The notes below the pieces were generated by a model, which was not told the origin of the DNA, made no database searches, and saw only the letters and a list, made by a program, of their open reading frames with translations. Below, piece by piece: positions 1 through 8,808 of a DNA stretch of 59,890 bases. This DNA is from Patescibacteria group bacterium UBA6033 (lineage in GTDB: Bacteria > Patescibacteriota > Minisyncoccia > Phycocordibacterales > Phycocordibacteraceae), in NCBI GenBank assembly GCA_002429325.1, contig DIZH01000012.1, positions 47,338 to 107,227 on the forward strand, given 5' to 3'. The position numbers and the translations under genes were made by a program. Every line of letters begins with the position of its first letter. Position 1 is the first letter of the stretch.

Positions 1-20
1 CCGCCACACTGCGGTGGCGG
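1..20 (-). terminator. Hairpin after the first gene
   Basis: The first 20 bases form an inverted repeat (CCGCCAC facing GGTGGCGG). It lies just downstream of the minus-strand gene that ends at 41. Any U-tract would fall outside the window, so the terminator role is inferred from position. Confidence 0.4.
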
Positions 21-40
21 CTCGAGAAGCGCGGTGCTAT

Positions 41-499
41 TCACACCGCGAAGCCGATTCGGAGTTCGACCTCGCGGCCGAGACATTCTCCCACTGGGAG
101 CAGGGCCGGGTCTTCGACGAGATCGTCGTCCGGCGACTTGCAAGACCAGTAGCGAGTGATATCGAACTGGAAGCGATACGGACCGTAATCGATCATCACG
201 CGCTCGTTCAGTTCGCCGCTCACGGCTCCGGGGATACTGCGAGCCACATGGTTGATGGCCTTGTGGAAGTTGGTTTGGAAACTTTCCTGGCCGCACAGCT
301 TGCTCGCATCGACGAGCATGTGGCAGAGATACCCCGCGTGCTCGAACGAATACTCGGTCGGGTGATGCTGGCCGTTGTACACGGCTTCCTCGAACACCAC
401 GCTTTGCATTTCAGATACCAGTGCAGCATCGAAGAATGCCTTGTTGCAACGGGACAACACCACTAGATTCGGGCTCTTGCCCACTTCAATTGCGACCAT
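41..499 (-). CDS. Hypothetical protein, 152 aa
   Basis: I do not recognise the family. The product is a soluble-looking, acidic protein without signal peptide or membrane segment, with several His and Cys residues. The ATG at 499 is preceded by a strong Shine-Dalgarno (AAGGAG, 7 nt away), unlike most genes here. A canonical promoter (TTGACA, 17-nt spacer, TAAGTT at 573-601) lies about 80 nt upstream, touching the end of the PBP2 gene. It belongs to a scattered set of short genes with strong SD signals in this window. An overlapping plus-strand frame at 14-466 is its shadow. Confidence 0.7.
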   Translation of the reverse strand: MVAIEVGKSPNLVVLSRCNKAFFDAALVSEMQSVVFEEAVYNGQHHPTEYSFEHAGYLCHMLVDASKLCGQESFQTNFHKAINHVARSIPGAVSGELNERVMIDYGPYRFQFDITRYWSCKSPDDDLVEDPALLPVGECLGREVELRIGFAV

Positions 500-572
500 G
501 TCTCGCTCCTTCTTGATTGATTGCCTAAGGATCTACTAGCTCCCCATCTCTCCAGATGAGGAGTTGCGCTGT

Positions 573-601
573 AACTTAGCGCGAATTTGACAGCTTGTCA
601 A
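573..601 (-). promoter_or_regulatory. Canonical sigma-70-type promoter
   Basis: On the minus strand TTGACA (596-601) and TAAGTT (573-578) are separated by exactly 17 nt. It drives the SD-bearing gene that starts at 499, leaving a leader of roughly 65-70 nt. The -35 box overlaps the stop codon of the PBP2 gene. Confidence 0.7.
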
Positions 602-2301
602 AGCGTTGCACTCGAAGTAGCAACGCCTGTGCCACCCACATACGGAGAACTCTCGGCATAGAGCGAATCGAAGAGTTGCTGCATTACGTTCACTGCCTGC
701 TCGCCTTGGCCCTGCGGCCCGCGTTCAAGCACGACTGAGAACGCATACTGCGGATGATCGTACGGGAAGAAGCCGACGACCCATGAATTGTCGTATTGAT
801 TCTTTGTTCCCGTCTGCGCAGTGCCGGTCTTCGCAGCCACGCTCAAGTACGGCATATTGATAGCCTGTGCGAGCGCGCTCGTGACACCCTGCCGCATACC
901 CTCTCGCACGACCTGAAGTGCCGCTGGGTCAACTGCTACAGCGACTGAGCTCGGTGCCTGCCCTGCTATCAACGTCGGAGTGAAGAGCGTGCCGCCATTG
1001 GCAACGGCTGCTATCGCTCGGACCATTTGTATTGGCGTCACTTGCACCGAATACTGACCGATGGCAGTGAAGTACGTATCGCCGAGGTACCACGGCTCTT
1101 TGAAGACCGCCTGTTTCCATGTCGGTGTCGGAATCATTCCTGCGGATTCTTCGGGCAAGTCTATAGCCGTGGTGCTGCCCAAACCGAACTGCCGATACCA
1201 ATAGTCGAGGCGATCAATGCCAAGCCCTTTCTGACTTTTGAAACCGCCGCCGACCTCATAGAAAAACACGTCGGACGACCACGCGATAGCTTTCCGCACA
1301 TCAACGGTCCCGAGCGCCTTCCATCCTTTGTAAATAAATGTCTTACCCGGGTGATACGGGTCAGGCAGTGAGAGGAATCCAGGATCATCGACTGTCGTAG
1401 TCGGTGTGATGATGCCGTCAGTGAGTGCGCCCGAGGCGACAATCGGCTTCACGATGGACCCCGGCGCATACACTCCCTGCACGGCATGGTCGAGAAATGG
1501 ATGACCGGGATTACTGTTATAGGCATTAATCGTGCTAGCTGGACCACCACTCGACATGACGTTTGCATCATAGGAAGGGTACGACACGAGCGCACGCACG
1601 GCACCAGTGCGGACATCCATAATCACACCTGCTCCTGCGATGAAACCATGATCAGTGGCAGTACTTGAGATAGCGGTCGCGAATAGTTTCTGTAAGTTCG
1701 CATCGATAGACAACTGGAGTGTTCCCCCATCTTTTGCAGGAACGACGATGCCCTCGGAACGAACACGCCCCACAGCGTCAGTCTCGGTCAGTCGCTGCCC
1801 ATTTTGCCCCGTCAATATCGAATTGTATTTCGCTTCAAGAGCAGACACTCCCTTTTCCTCCGTCTCGTAATACACGCCACTCGCATCTTTTTTCGGATAG
1901 GAGACATAGCCTATGACTTGGCTTAATGAAGGAATGAGATAGTCGCGCTCAATCGTCCCATCAGAGCTTTCCTTATTCTCTGCCAGAACCACGCCATGTA
2001 TATCAGTGATAATGCCGCGTGCTGCAAAGAGAGGCACGATATCCAGGCTGTTGTGCGCGCTTTGCGCCACATAGTCTGCTCCATGTGTAATTTGAATATT
2101 CCACGATCGAATGAAAAGAATGAGGAAGAGTCCTCCAAGCCCTGCCGCGAGCAGTACGAAAGATGAACGCGGCAGAGGCTTCTCAAGACGCCCTTCAAGA
2201 CGCCCCTGATTGAAATCGGGAGCGTTCGAAGCATCGAGGAATATCTCATCGGGAGCGATTTCCGGGTCGTGATATTTCCTCCTATTCCACCAGCGGGCCA
2301 T
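598..2301 (-). CDS. mrdA: Penicillin-binding protein 2 (peptidoglycan transpeptidase)
   Basis: Class B PBP that cross-links peptidoglycan during cell elongation. A single membrane anchor (about residues 48-65) is followed by the dimerisation region and the transpeptidase domain. Active-site motifs are visible: SIVK near residue 282 (nucleophile Ser), SSD near 342 in place of SxN, and KTGTA near 490. Length 567 aa is slightly below the usual 600-650. It is the last gene of the proS-mreB-mreC-mreD-mrdA run, 2 nt after mreD, so it is co-transcribed with the shape proteins it works with. ATG chosen at 2301, first in frame after mreD. Confidence 0.95.
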   Translation of the reverse strand: MARWWNRRKYHDPEIAPDEIFLDASNAPDFNQGRLEGRLEKPLPRSSFVLLAAGLGGLFLILFIRSWNIQITHGADYVAQSAHNSLDIVPLFAARGIITDIHGVVLAENKESSDGTIERDYLIPSLSQVIGYVSYPKKDASGVYYETEEKGVSALEAKYNSILTGQNGQRLTETDAVGRVRSEGIVVPAKDGGTLQLSIDANLQKLFATAISSTATDHGFIAGAGVIMDVRTGAVRALVSYPSYDANVMSSGGPASTINAYNSNPGHPFLDHAVQGVYAPGSIVKPIVASGALTDGIITPTTTVDDPGFLSLPDPYHPGKTFIYKGWKALGTVDVRKAIAWSSDVFFYEVGGGFKSQKGLGIDRLDYWYRQFGLGSTTAIDLPEESAGMIPTPTWKQAVFKEPWYLGDTYFTAIGQYSVQVTPIQMVRAIAAVANGGTLFTPTLIAGQAPSSVAVAVDPAALQVVREGMRQGVTSALAQAINMPYLSVAAKTGTAQTGTKNQYDNSWVVGFFPYDHPQYAFSVVLERGPQGQGEQAVNVMQQLFDSLYAESSPYVGGTGVATSSATL

Positions 2302-2303
2302 CC

Positions 2304-2552
2304 CTAGATACTACCTGCCTTCAGTCGACTACGCACGAAAAATGCGATGACGGTCACACACGCTCCCGTTAGTGTGGCGGCTGGCAGGAATGTCCCGTGC
2401 GGCACATAGTAAAGAGTGTCAGCAAATATACCGACCGAGAGCGGGATGAGCGGTTCAAATGACGATGCAAGGAGCGCAAGGAGCGCAGTAAGCGGCCATG
2501 GGAAGAGTATTGTGGAAAGGAACGTGAGCACGATGATACTCTGTCGCATCAT
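2304..2552 (-). CDS. mreD: MreD-like membrane protein
   Basis: Small hydrophobic protein of 82 aa with two or three membrane segments. MreD is normally about 160 aa, so this is a short form; sequence similarity is weak and the call rests mainly on its position between mreC and the PBP2 gene, overlapping mreC by 4 nt (ATGA). It would act in the elongasome, connecting MreB/MreC to wall synthesis at the membrane. Confidence 0.65.
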   Translation of the reverse strand: MMRQSIIVLTFLSTILFPWPLTALLALLASSFEPLIPLSVGIFADTLYYVPHGTFLPAATLTGACVTVIAFFVRSRLKAGSI

Positions 2553-3373
2553 GGCAGTGTCGAGGTAGCGAACGAGACTCCGGTAATGCCGGTCGCGCGT
2601 ACGACGACCGCGGCTATGGAGAATGGATTGACCGCAGAAACAATGCGCAAGGTCACCGCCGGCGACAATGGATCACTATCGACGCGTACAACGCCCCCGA
2701 CGGGCAGCTGGCCAGGACCTGGCATGAATACTGTATCCCCTACTGCAATGTTTGCCGCACGCGGGACCGAAGCATTCAGTGCCCCAGCGCCAGCACCTGT
2801 AAGCATGAGGGGGAGATTCGCATGTCCGACCCATCCATGTGTCACAACGCCCGGCGTAGAAAAAAGAGTTGCTTGCGAGAAGTCAGCGAGCACTGACGAT
2901 ATGACCCCGACAGGTACATTCCCAGGGCCGAAAACCTCCATACCAAGAGTGATGCCGCTCTTCGAACCTTCGCTAAGCACCAGCGTGTCATAGGGGCTCG
3001 TCGGCGGTCGAGCGGCAACGTCCGCGAGTATGCCGGGAGCATGCGCTCCGCCGCCTCCAAAAAGTGCATTCTGTGTATCGACTTTCTGCTGCAGTGCTGC
3101 ATTCTCACTCGCAAGCGTAGCGTTTTCATTCGTTAGCTTTTCATTTTGAGCCGCAAGTGTTGCAGCATTACTGAAGTGCGCAAAAAATGCTTGGCTTTCT
3201 GCAGTCAACGCATCTGCTATATGGAACACCGGCGTGAGTGCCTGCCAGAATAGGTTCGGAACAACAAGGCGAATACCGAGCAGCGCCATTGAAAATAGAA
3301 GTGCTCCCGCTCCCCACGAGATGCTCCGGGCCGTTATGAGCGCATTACGCCTCGCTAAGTATGTCTTCTTCAT
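2549..3373 (-). CDS. mreC: Rod shape-determining protein MreC
   Basis: Bitopic elongasome scaffold, 274 aa. An N-terminal membrane anchor (about residues 20-38) is followed by a short Asn/Glu/Ala-rich coiled coil (about 80-105) and then the two beta-barrel lobes of the periplasm-facing MreC domain, with the typical GD.V.....G..PVG pattern around 210-230. The start overlaps the end of mreB by 29 nt, and the 3' end overlaps mreD, indicating translational coupling. Confidence 0.92.
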   Translation of the reverse strand: MKKTYLARRNALITARSISWGAGALLFSMALLGIRLVVPNLFWQALTPVFHIADALTAESQAFFAHFSNAATLAAQNEKLTNENATLASENAALQQKVDTQNALFGGGGAHAPGILADVAARPPTSPYDTLVLSEGSKSGITLGMEVFGPGNVPVGVISSVLADFSQATLFSTPGVVTHGWVGHANLPLMLTGAGAGALNASVPRAANIAVGDTVFMPGPGQLPVGGVVRVDSDPLSPAVTLRIVSAVNPFSIAAVVVRATGITGVSFATSTLP

Positions 3374-4397
3374 CTACAAAAAAATCTGCGTACGGCTCCG
3401 GGTTCTCCGTGACAATGCCCGCACCGCGTACAACTGCCGTAAGAGGATCAGGTGCCACACGCACTGGCACGCCCAGCATCTTCGCAAGTATTTCGGGAAG
3501 TCCCCGGAGGAGCGCGCCGCCGCCGAATACTGTGACGCCGTGTTCAAGCACATCAGAAAGAAGTTCGGCAGGAGTATTTTCTATTACCTCTTTCATCGCG
3601 TCCATGAGTGGATCAAGCGAAGGAGTGATGGCTTCGCGCACATGATTGTCGGTCAATATAATCTCCCGAGGCAGCCCCGTCGCAAAATCGCGGCCGCGCA
3701 CGCTCCGCGAAAGCGTCTCCGCAAGCGGCGTCACCGAACCGATGAGTATCTTCACATCCTCGGCCGTACGCTCGCCGATGCCGAGCTTAAATTCACTGCG
3801 CACATAGTCGATAATATTTTCATTGAAACGATCACCCGCGACATGCGAGCTTTTCGATGCGACGACTCCGTTCAGCGCAATGACAGCTATATCGGTCGTG
3901 CCGCCGCCGATATCGAGAACCATCGTCCCCACCGCATCAAAGACCGGGAGTTTCGCGCCGATAGCGCCAGCGACCGGCTCTTCAAGAATGATGGCTTCGC
4001 GCGCACCGGCGTTCTTGGCCGCATCGCGAACGGCACGGCTCTGCACATTGGTCACGCCCGTCGGCACGCCAATGACTACGCGCGGACCGAAGAGGCGCGC
4101 GCGGCCGTTCTGCGCTTTGTTGATGAGATAATTCAAGAGTTCTTCCGTCACTTCGAAATCCGAAATAACGCCGTGTTCCAAGGGGCGCACGACGCGCACA
4201 TGCGACGGCGTCTTGCCAAGCATCGTCTTCGCTTCCTTCCCCACCGCGACGACTTGATGTGTCTTGTCGTTCACCGCAACGACTGACGGCTCGTTTATCA
4301 CGACGCCCTTCCCGCGCACATACACAAGCGTGTTCGCTGTTCCAAGGTCAATCGCAATGTCGTTGCTGAAGAGGAGATTTCTGCTAAATCGTGCCAT
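3345..4397 (-). CDS. mreB: Rod shape-determining protein MreB (actin homologue)
   Basis: 350-aa actin-like ATPase that organises lateral wall synthesis beneath the membrane. Phosphate-binding loops are clear: DLGTANT near residue 17, DIGGGTTD near 162 and GGGALLRG near 290. Length is normal. It follows proS by 3 nt and overlaps mreC. A second mreB paralogue lies at 9746-10771. Long plus-strand frames across this gene (for example 3234-4286) are shadows. Confidence 0.97.
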   Translation of the reverse strand: MARFSRNLLFSNDIAIDLGTANTLVYVRGKGVVINEPSVVAVNDKTHQVVAVGKEAKTMLGKTPSHVRVVRPLEHGVISDFEVTEELLNYLINKAQNGRARLFGPRVVIGVPTGVTNVQSRAVRDAAKNAGAREAIILEEPVAGAIGAKLPVFDAVGTMVLDIGGGTTDIAVIALNGVVASKSSHVAGDRFNENIIDYVRSEFKLGIGERTAEDVKILIGSVTPLAETLSRSVRGRDFATGLPREIILTDNHVREAITPSLDPLMDAMKEVIENTPAELLSDVLEHGVTVFGGGALLRGLPEILAKMLGVPVRVAPDPLTAVVRGAGIVTENPEPYADFFVDEEDILSEA

Positions 4398-4400
4398 ATG

Positions 4401-5645
4401 CTACATCGCGAGGATCTCTGCTCGTGATTTTTTCTCCACGACGCCCGTTGCGCGATTCACCACTTCAAAGCTGCCAGTGGCTACGGAATCTTTGCCAACG
4501 ACAATGCGATATGGCATGCCCAAGAGGTCGCTGTCGGCGAATTTCTCTCCCGCGCGCGCATTGCGATCATCGTAGAGCACGTCGACGCCCTTCTTTTTCA
4601 AATCGTCATACAACGCATCTGCGAGTTTCGAAATTTCGTCGCCTTCATGACCAAGCGATACGAGATGATACTTGAACGGTGCTACTTCCATAGGCCATAC
4701 GAGACCTTTCTCGTCGGCGAGTGTCTCGACAATGATACCCATGAGCCGCGTCGGACCAATACCATAACAGCCCATGATGACCGGCTTCTTGGCTCCTGTC
4801 TCGTCGGTATACGTGAGCCCAAGCGGTTCAGAGAAACGAGTGCCGAGATTAAATGTATTTCCCGCTTCGATAGCCTTTTTCTCAACAAGCTTCTCTTTGT
4901 CCAAACCAAGCTTTGAAAGAGTCTCGCCGGAGTAGACTTCAGCGTTAACCGCAAGCCTTTTCTCTTCATCCACATAAATAGTGTCCTCTCCCGCATCAGA
5001 TATGGTCTGGAATTCCTCAGAGAACTCGCTGAAGATGCCGCCAGAAGCGAAGGTCACATAGGTCTTATCTCCCACGCCAGCACGTGCGAATACTCTCAAA
5101 TACGCCTCTCGAGCTTTCGCATAAAAAGCATCGTGCTGCGCATCATCCTTTGAGAAGGAATAGAGATCCTTCATCAAGAACTCTTTTCCGCGCATAATGC
5201 CAGACTTCGCGCGCAACTCATTGCGGAACTTATTTTGGAATTGATACGCATACACTGGCAAATCGCGATATGACGAAACATGATCTGTCATAATGCGCGT
5301 AAGCGGCTCCTCATGAGTGATACCGAGCCCGGTCTCGCCCCCACTCTTAAATGAGGTCTTGAACCAGTTATCGACTTTTGCATCGTCCCAACGGTCAGTA
5401 CGGCTCCAGAGTTCTTTATCTTGGAGCGCTGACATCACGAGTTCCTGTCCTCCGATAGCATCCATCTCTTCGCGAATGATCTGGATAATTCTGTTGAGTG
5501 TGCGCAACCCGAGCGGAAGATAGGAGTACACTCCCGCCATTTCTTTATGGATATAGCCTGCGCGTACCAAAAGCTGGGCGTTTTTCGCAACCTCGTCGGC
5601 GGGCGCCTCGCGCCGAGTCTTCGTGAAGAGCTGTGACTGTCTCAT
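4401..5645 (-). CDS. proS: Prolyl-tRNA synthetase, short form
   Basis: Charges tRNA-Pro with proline (class II synthetase). Motif 2 is visible around residues 138-165 (FRNELR...GIMRGKEFLMKD) and motif 3 with GIGPTRLMG around 302-310. At 414 aa it is much shorter than the usual bacterial enzyme of about 570 aa; the distance between motifs 2 and 3 leaves no room for the INS editing domain. The C-terminal anticodon-binding domain is kept. The start is preceded by TATACT-N6-ATG (no Shine-Dalgarno), consistent with a leaderless mRNA heading the whole shape operon. Confidence 0.95.
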   Translation of the reverse strand: MRQSQLFTKTRREAPADEVAKNAQLLVRAGYIHKEMAGVYSYLPLGLRTLNRIIQIIREEMDAIGGQELVMSALQDKELWSRTDRWDDAKVDNWFKTSFKSGGETGLGITHEEPLTRIMTDHVSSYRDLPVYAYQFQNKFRNELRAKSGIMRGKEFLMKDLYSFSKDDAQHDAFYAKAREAYLRVFARAGVGDKTYVTFASGGIFSEFSEEFQTISDAGEDTIYVDEEKRLAVNAEVYSGETLSKLGLDKEKLVEKKAIEAGNTFNLGTRFSEPLGLTYTDETGAKKPVIMGCYGIGPTRLMGIIVETLADEKGLVWPMEVAPFKYHLVSLGHEGDEISKLADALYDDLKKKGVDVLYDDRNARAGEKFADSDLLGMPYRIVVGKDSVATGSFEVVNRATGVVEKKSRAEILAM

Positions 5646-5683
5646 GTGGGCAGTATATGCCCCCTCTGCCCCAAGCGCAAAAG

Positions 5684-5708
5684 CAAAGCGCCGCTGGGCG
5701 GCGCTTTG
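5684..5708. terminator. Rho-independent terminator
   Basis: Perfect 11-bp arms (CAAAGCGCCGC / GCGGCGCTTTG) with a 3-nt loop, followed on the minus strand by a T-rich run. It lies between the stop of the small gene at 5723 and the proS promoter, insulating the two. Confidence 0.8.
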
Positions 5709-5722
5709 TCATATCCGGTCGT

Positions 5723-5989
5723 TTACGGAATTGGGCGCTCGGCATTGTCCTTCTCCATAGCTCTGACGAGCAACCTGAGGACACGAAGAGTTCGGTAACT
5801 ACGACCTCCGCTCACACAGAATTCCACGGAGGCTTCGCGGTCATTGGGCGAGCCAGTGTCCATGTCTCCGATAAGTAGGCCATCCTGACTGATTGAGACA
5901 ATGACATCGCCGCAACGCTGTGTCGTGACCCTCAGACCGCGGGTCGGATGCATATCCCCCACACGCTGTACCGTTCTCGTTTCATTCAT
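5723..5989 (-). CDS. Hypothetical protein, 88 aa
   Basis: Family not recognised. It is a small, arginine- and aspartate-rich soluble protein. The frame is open to 6019, but the ATG at 5989 is preferred because AAAGGAA sits 7 nt ahead of it. A plausible promoter (TTGGGC ... TGTAGA) lies upstream. Like the gene at 41 it has its own terminator and strong SD, and it stands alone between two housekeeping operons. Confidence 0.6.
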   Translation of the reverse strand: MNETRTVQRVGDMHPTRGLRVTTQRCGDVIVSISQDGLLIGDMDTGSPNDREASVEFCVSGGRSYRTLRVLRLLVRAMEKDNAERPIP

Positions 5990-6072
5990 CTCTGTTCCTT
6001 TCGATTTGATTGAAAACATCGAACCTTTCTACAGTTCTGGTCGCACTCTACGCCCAATCTGTATTTTGTAAA

Positions 6073-7161
6073 TTAGCCGACGATTCTAAATATGTCGTGT
6101 GCCGTCACGACGACCATCAGTAATATGAGGAAGACGAAGCCGACGGCATTAATAACCTGAGCAATGCGCGGCTTGATGGGGCGGCGGGTGATGCTTTCGA
6201 TAATGACGAAGAGTAGTCGGCCACCGTCGAGCGCCGGGACCGGGATGAGATTAATGAGCGCTAGATTTATAGAAATAACTGCCATGATAGAAAGCAATGT
6301 TCCGAAGCCCTGCGCCGAGGCGCTCCCGACCGCGCCAGCGATGCCAATAGGTCCTGAGACTTGAGAAAGATTCGCTGAGAACGTAAAGATGCCGTAGAAG
6401 AAATGCACAAGACCTTCAGCAGTTAAGACAGTCGTCATCCAGGTAAGGCGTGCACCCTCGATGAGCGCCGCGCCGAATGAGAGCGGCACGACGCCGATAG
6501 TGGCTACTTGGACTCCGAGCGCGAAGCGCGAGGGATCCGACGGCACGACGCCCGCTTCAGGCTTTGCCGTAAGAGTTTCTAGTTTTCCATCATGCTTCAC
6601 CCCAAGCGTCAGTGCTTCTCCACCGCTGGCATTCACAAATGCCGAGAAACTCTCAGCATCGGCTGCGTGCCACTCGCCTTTTGTATCGGTGACGCTCATG
6701 ATTGAATCGCCGGGTAGAATGCCCGCGCGCGCTGCCGGCGTGCCTGCTAGTACGTCAGCGACAGCGAGCTCGACATTCTTGGCTCCAGCGATCTCGGTGT
6801 CCGTAAGCGCGCGCGGCGTGCCCGTGACGAGCGCACCAGTGATAAGCACATACGCGAAAAAGAGGTTCATCGCCACACCTGCGATAAGCACGATGGCCTG
6901 GAGGATGCGTGGACGAGAAGAGAACGCGCGTGGATTATGCTCTCCTCCATCCTCGCCAAATATCTTTACGAAACCGCCGAACGGCAGCCAATTGAGGGTA
7001 TATACAGTCTCCCCTTTTTTCGCGATGGTGAGCGCTCGCGGCGGATACCCGAGTCCGAATTCATCCACGCGCATACCCGAAAGCTTCGCCGCAACGAAAT
7101 GTCCAAACTCGTGCACCACAATAAGTGCAACGATGACCGCAATAAAAATAAGTATGCTCAT
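6073..7161 (-). CDS. rseP: RseP-type site-2 (RIP) zinc metalloprotease
   Basis: Intramembrane protease that cleaves membrane-bound substrates such as anti-sigma factors and remnant signal peptides. The zinc motif HEFGH is at residues 17-21 in the first membrane helix, a PDZ domain spans about 110-190, and the second catalytic motif (PVPALDGG) lies near residue 294. Length 362 aa is typical. It starts 5 nt after frr, forming an frr-rseP pair. Confidence 0.95.
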   Translation of the reverse strand: MSILIFIAVIVALIVVHEFGHFVAAKLSGMRVDEFGLGYPPRALTIAKKGETVYTLNWLPFGGFVKIFGEDGGEHNPRAFSSRPRILQAIVLIAGVAMNLFFAYVLITGALVTGTPRALTDTEIAGAKNVELAVADVLAGTPAARAGILPGDSIMSVTDTKGEWHAADAESFSAFVNASGGEALTLGVKHDGKLETLTAKPEAGVVPSDPSRFALGVQVATIGVVPLSFGAALIEGARLTWMTTVLTAEGLVHFFYGIFTFSANLSQVSGPIGIAGAVGSASAQGFGTLLSIMAVISINLALINLIPVPALDGGRLLFVIIESITRRPIKPRIAQVINAVGFVFLILLMVVVTAHDIFRIVG

Positions 7162-7166
7162 TACAC

Positions 7167-7718
7167 TTATTGCGAGATCTCCAATTCTTTCTTCTCCAGC
7201 ATCACAACAAGCGCTTCATTGCCCGCATCGATGAATTTCTGAACTTCGGCCTTGAGGCGCGCGACATCATCTTTCCCCATGCCCCCTTCTTTCTCAGCTG
7301 CATCGAGCGCCTTGAGCGCATCAGTGCGGTGAGAACGCAGCGTCACTTTCGCCTGTTCAGTCCTATCGCCCGCAATCTTGCTGAGCTGCGTCCGACGCTC
7401 ACTCGTGAGCTCGGGGAAGGACACTCGTATACCCTGATCGTCAGACCCGACGCCGACACCAAGGTCAGCTTCGACGAGACTCTTCTCGATTGGCTTCAAG
7501 AGCTCTTTATCCCAAGGAACGATTCGGATTGTGCGCGCATCCTCGACTGAAATGGCCGCTACATCCCGCAGCGGCGTGCGCGTGCCATATGCCTCAGCCT
7601 TAATCCCATCGAGTAAGGTCGGAGTTGCGCGGCCAGTGCGCACGCCGGAGAGCTCGCGAGCGAGCCATTCTTCAGTTTCTTTTATCTTAGTTTTTAGTGG
7701 TGAAAAGTCGTATGCCAT
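7167..7718 (-). CDS. frr: Ribosome recycling factor
   Basis: With EF-G, splits post-termination ribosomes. 183 aa, the normal size, with the characteristic N-terminal segment (R.GRA.P..LD around residues 27-38) and the three-helix bundle of charged helices. The start has TATACT-N7-ATG and no Shine-Dalgarno, again a leaderless arrangement. It is followed by rseP on the same transcript. Confidence 0.97.
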   Translation of the reverse strand: MAYDFSPLKTKIKETEEWLARELSGVRTGRATPTLLDGIKAEAYGTRTPLRDVAAISVEDARTIRIVPWDKELLKPIEKSLVEADLGVGVGSDDQGIRVSFPELTSERRTQLSKIAGDRTEQAKVTLRSHRTDALKALDAAEKEGGMGKDDVARLKAEVQKFIDAGNEALVVMLEKKELEISQ

Positions 7719-7763
7719 AAAAAGAAGTATAGATGGAAAAGTATAAAGTATAAAGGGGATACC

Positions 7764-8444
7764 TCACGACAAACCTTTCGGTAGAACGAGCGACACGTGT
7801 TCCAAGATCATACGCACGGGCGCACTGCGGTCATAGAGGTGGCCACGCAATGTCGCGATGTCCGATAGAGTAACCGCATTCCCTTCAAGACCATGACGAA
7901 GAAGCGCGGCTTCTACCCCATTTATGAGTGCAATGGCTTCCTCGCGATGCTCGCGACGCTCTTCTTCGTCCTTTCCACTCGCAAGTTTCTTGATAAGTGC
8001 GATTCGCTTCTCCTTGCTCGCGTGCAAAAATTCTTCAACAATCCCCGGCATAGGGGGTTTCGTAAACCCCCTATGGGGTGCAAGTATCTGGACGCGGGAA
8101 CGGAGCGTCGGCAGAAGTCCGCCAAGCGTTGGCAGAACGAGGAAAAGATAGGTGCCCTCCGGCGGCTCTTCAAACACTTTGAGTAAGGCATTCTGCGCTT
8201 CGTGATAGGCGCGACTCGCTGCAATAATGACTACTTTATGTTCGCCAGCAAACGGAGCACCGGCGACAGTCTCTGCTACCTTGCGCGCATCTGCTACGGA
8301 AAAGAGACCGTAGCGCAGTACAGCGATGTCAGGATTGTGCTCAAGTGCCATGCCGAGTTCCTTCTTCGTCCATGCTTGTGCGGCCTCAATCCCCTCTTCT
8401 GCTTCTGCCTCAATGACAAATGCGTGCTGCGATTGTTTATCCAT
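7764..8444 (-). CDS. holB: DNA polymerase III delta-prime-like clamp-loader subunit
   Basis: 226 aa. The stretch NALLKVFEEPPEGTYLFLV (about residues 87-105) and the following LRSR arginine region are typical of delta-prime/HolB. The N-terminal nucleotide-binding core is short and no GxxGxGK loop is visible, as expected for delta-prime and short even for this family. The start overlaps the end of the upstream membrane-protein gene by 8 nt. The gene contains a perfect 12-bp inverted repeat at 8049-8075. Confidence 0.85.
   Translation of the reverse strand: MDKQSQHAFVIEAEAEEGIEAAQAWTKKELGMALEHNPDIAVLRYGLFSVADARKVAETVAGAPFAGEHKVVIIAASRAYHEAQNALLKVFEEPPEGTYLFLVLPTLGGLLPTLRSRVQILAPHRGFTKPPMPGIVEEFLHASKEKRIALIKKLASGKDEEERREHREEAIALINGVEAALLRHGLEGNAVTLSDIATLRGHLYDRSAPVRMILEHVSLVLPKGLS
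8049..8075. repeat. Intragenic 12-bp palindrome in holB
   Basis: CATAGGGGGTTT and AAACCCCCTATG are separated by only CGT, and outer CCCC/GGGG bases can extend the stem. It sits inside the holB-like coding sequence, in the segment encoding RGFTKPPMPG. No function assigned. Confidence 0.8.
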
Positions 8445-8805
8445 GATGAAATACTACCTGACCGAGCAGGAAGGAAGAAGTATTAGCAGCAAACGAGATG
8501 GTAAATGCCTGTCGAGCGGATAGGTTAAAAGCGAACATATAGAAAACGGCTTCAGTCATGAACGCGAATATCTCCCCGACAGCTACTGCAGTACTGAGCG
8601 AATGATAAAAGAATACAGGGAATACATACCATACCCATGGAATAGTAAGCGTAGAAGCAAATATGCCGCCAAGTACGAGTTTCCCAAGTGAAATATCCGT
8701 ACGCGGAGTGTGGAAAAATCGCCGAGAAAGAATGACGAGAACAGGTACTTCAACTAAGAGTGTAAACAGCCAATTAAGGATGAACTGATGAAGATAGCCA
8801 AGCAT
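8437..8805 (-). CDS. Small polytopic membrane protein, 122 aa
   Basis: Four predicted membrane segments (roughly residues 7-25, 42-62, 67-90 and 97-118). Family not recognised. It starts 3 nt after the secreted-protein gene at 8809 and overlaps holB, so it belongs to the 9717-7764 operon. The basic loop near residues 28-34 suggests a cytoplasmic positive patch. Confidence 0.7.
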   Translation of the reverse strand: MLGYLHQFILNWLFTLLVEVPVLVILSRRFFHTPRTDISLGKLVLGGIFASTLTIPWVWYVFPVFFYHSLSTAVAVGEIFAFMTEAVFYMFAFNLSARQAFTISFAANTSSFLLGQVVFHHG

Positions 8806-8808
8806 GAG

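Noticed and set aside
3234..4286. Large plus-strand frame of 350 codons over mreB
   Set aside because: It is antisense to a clear mreB gene and encodes an Arg/His-rich sequence with no family features.
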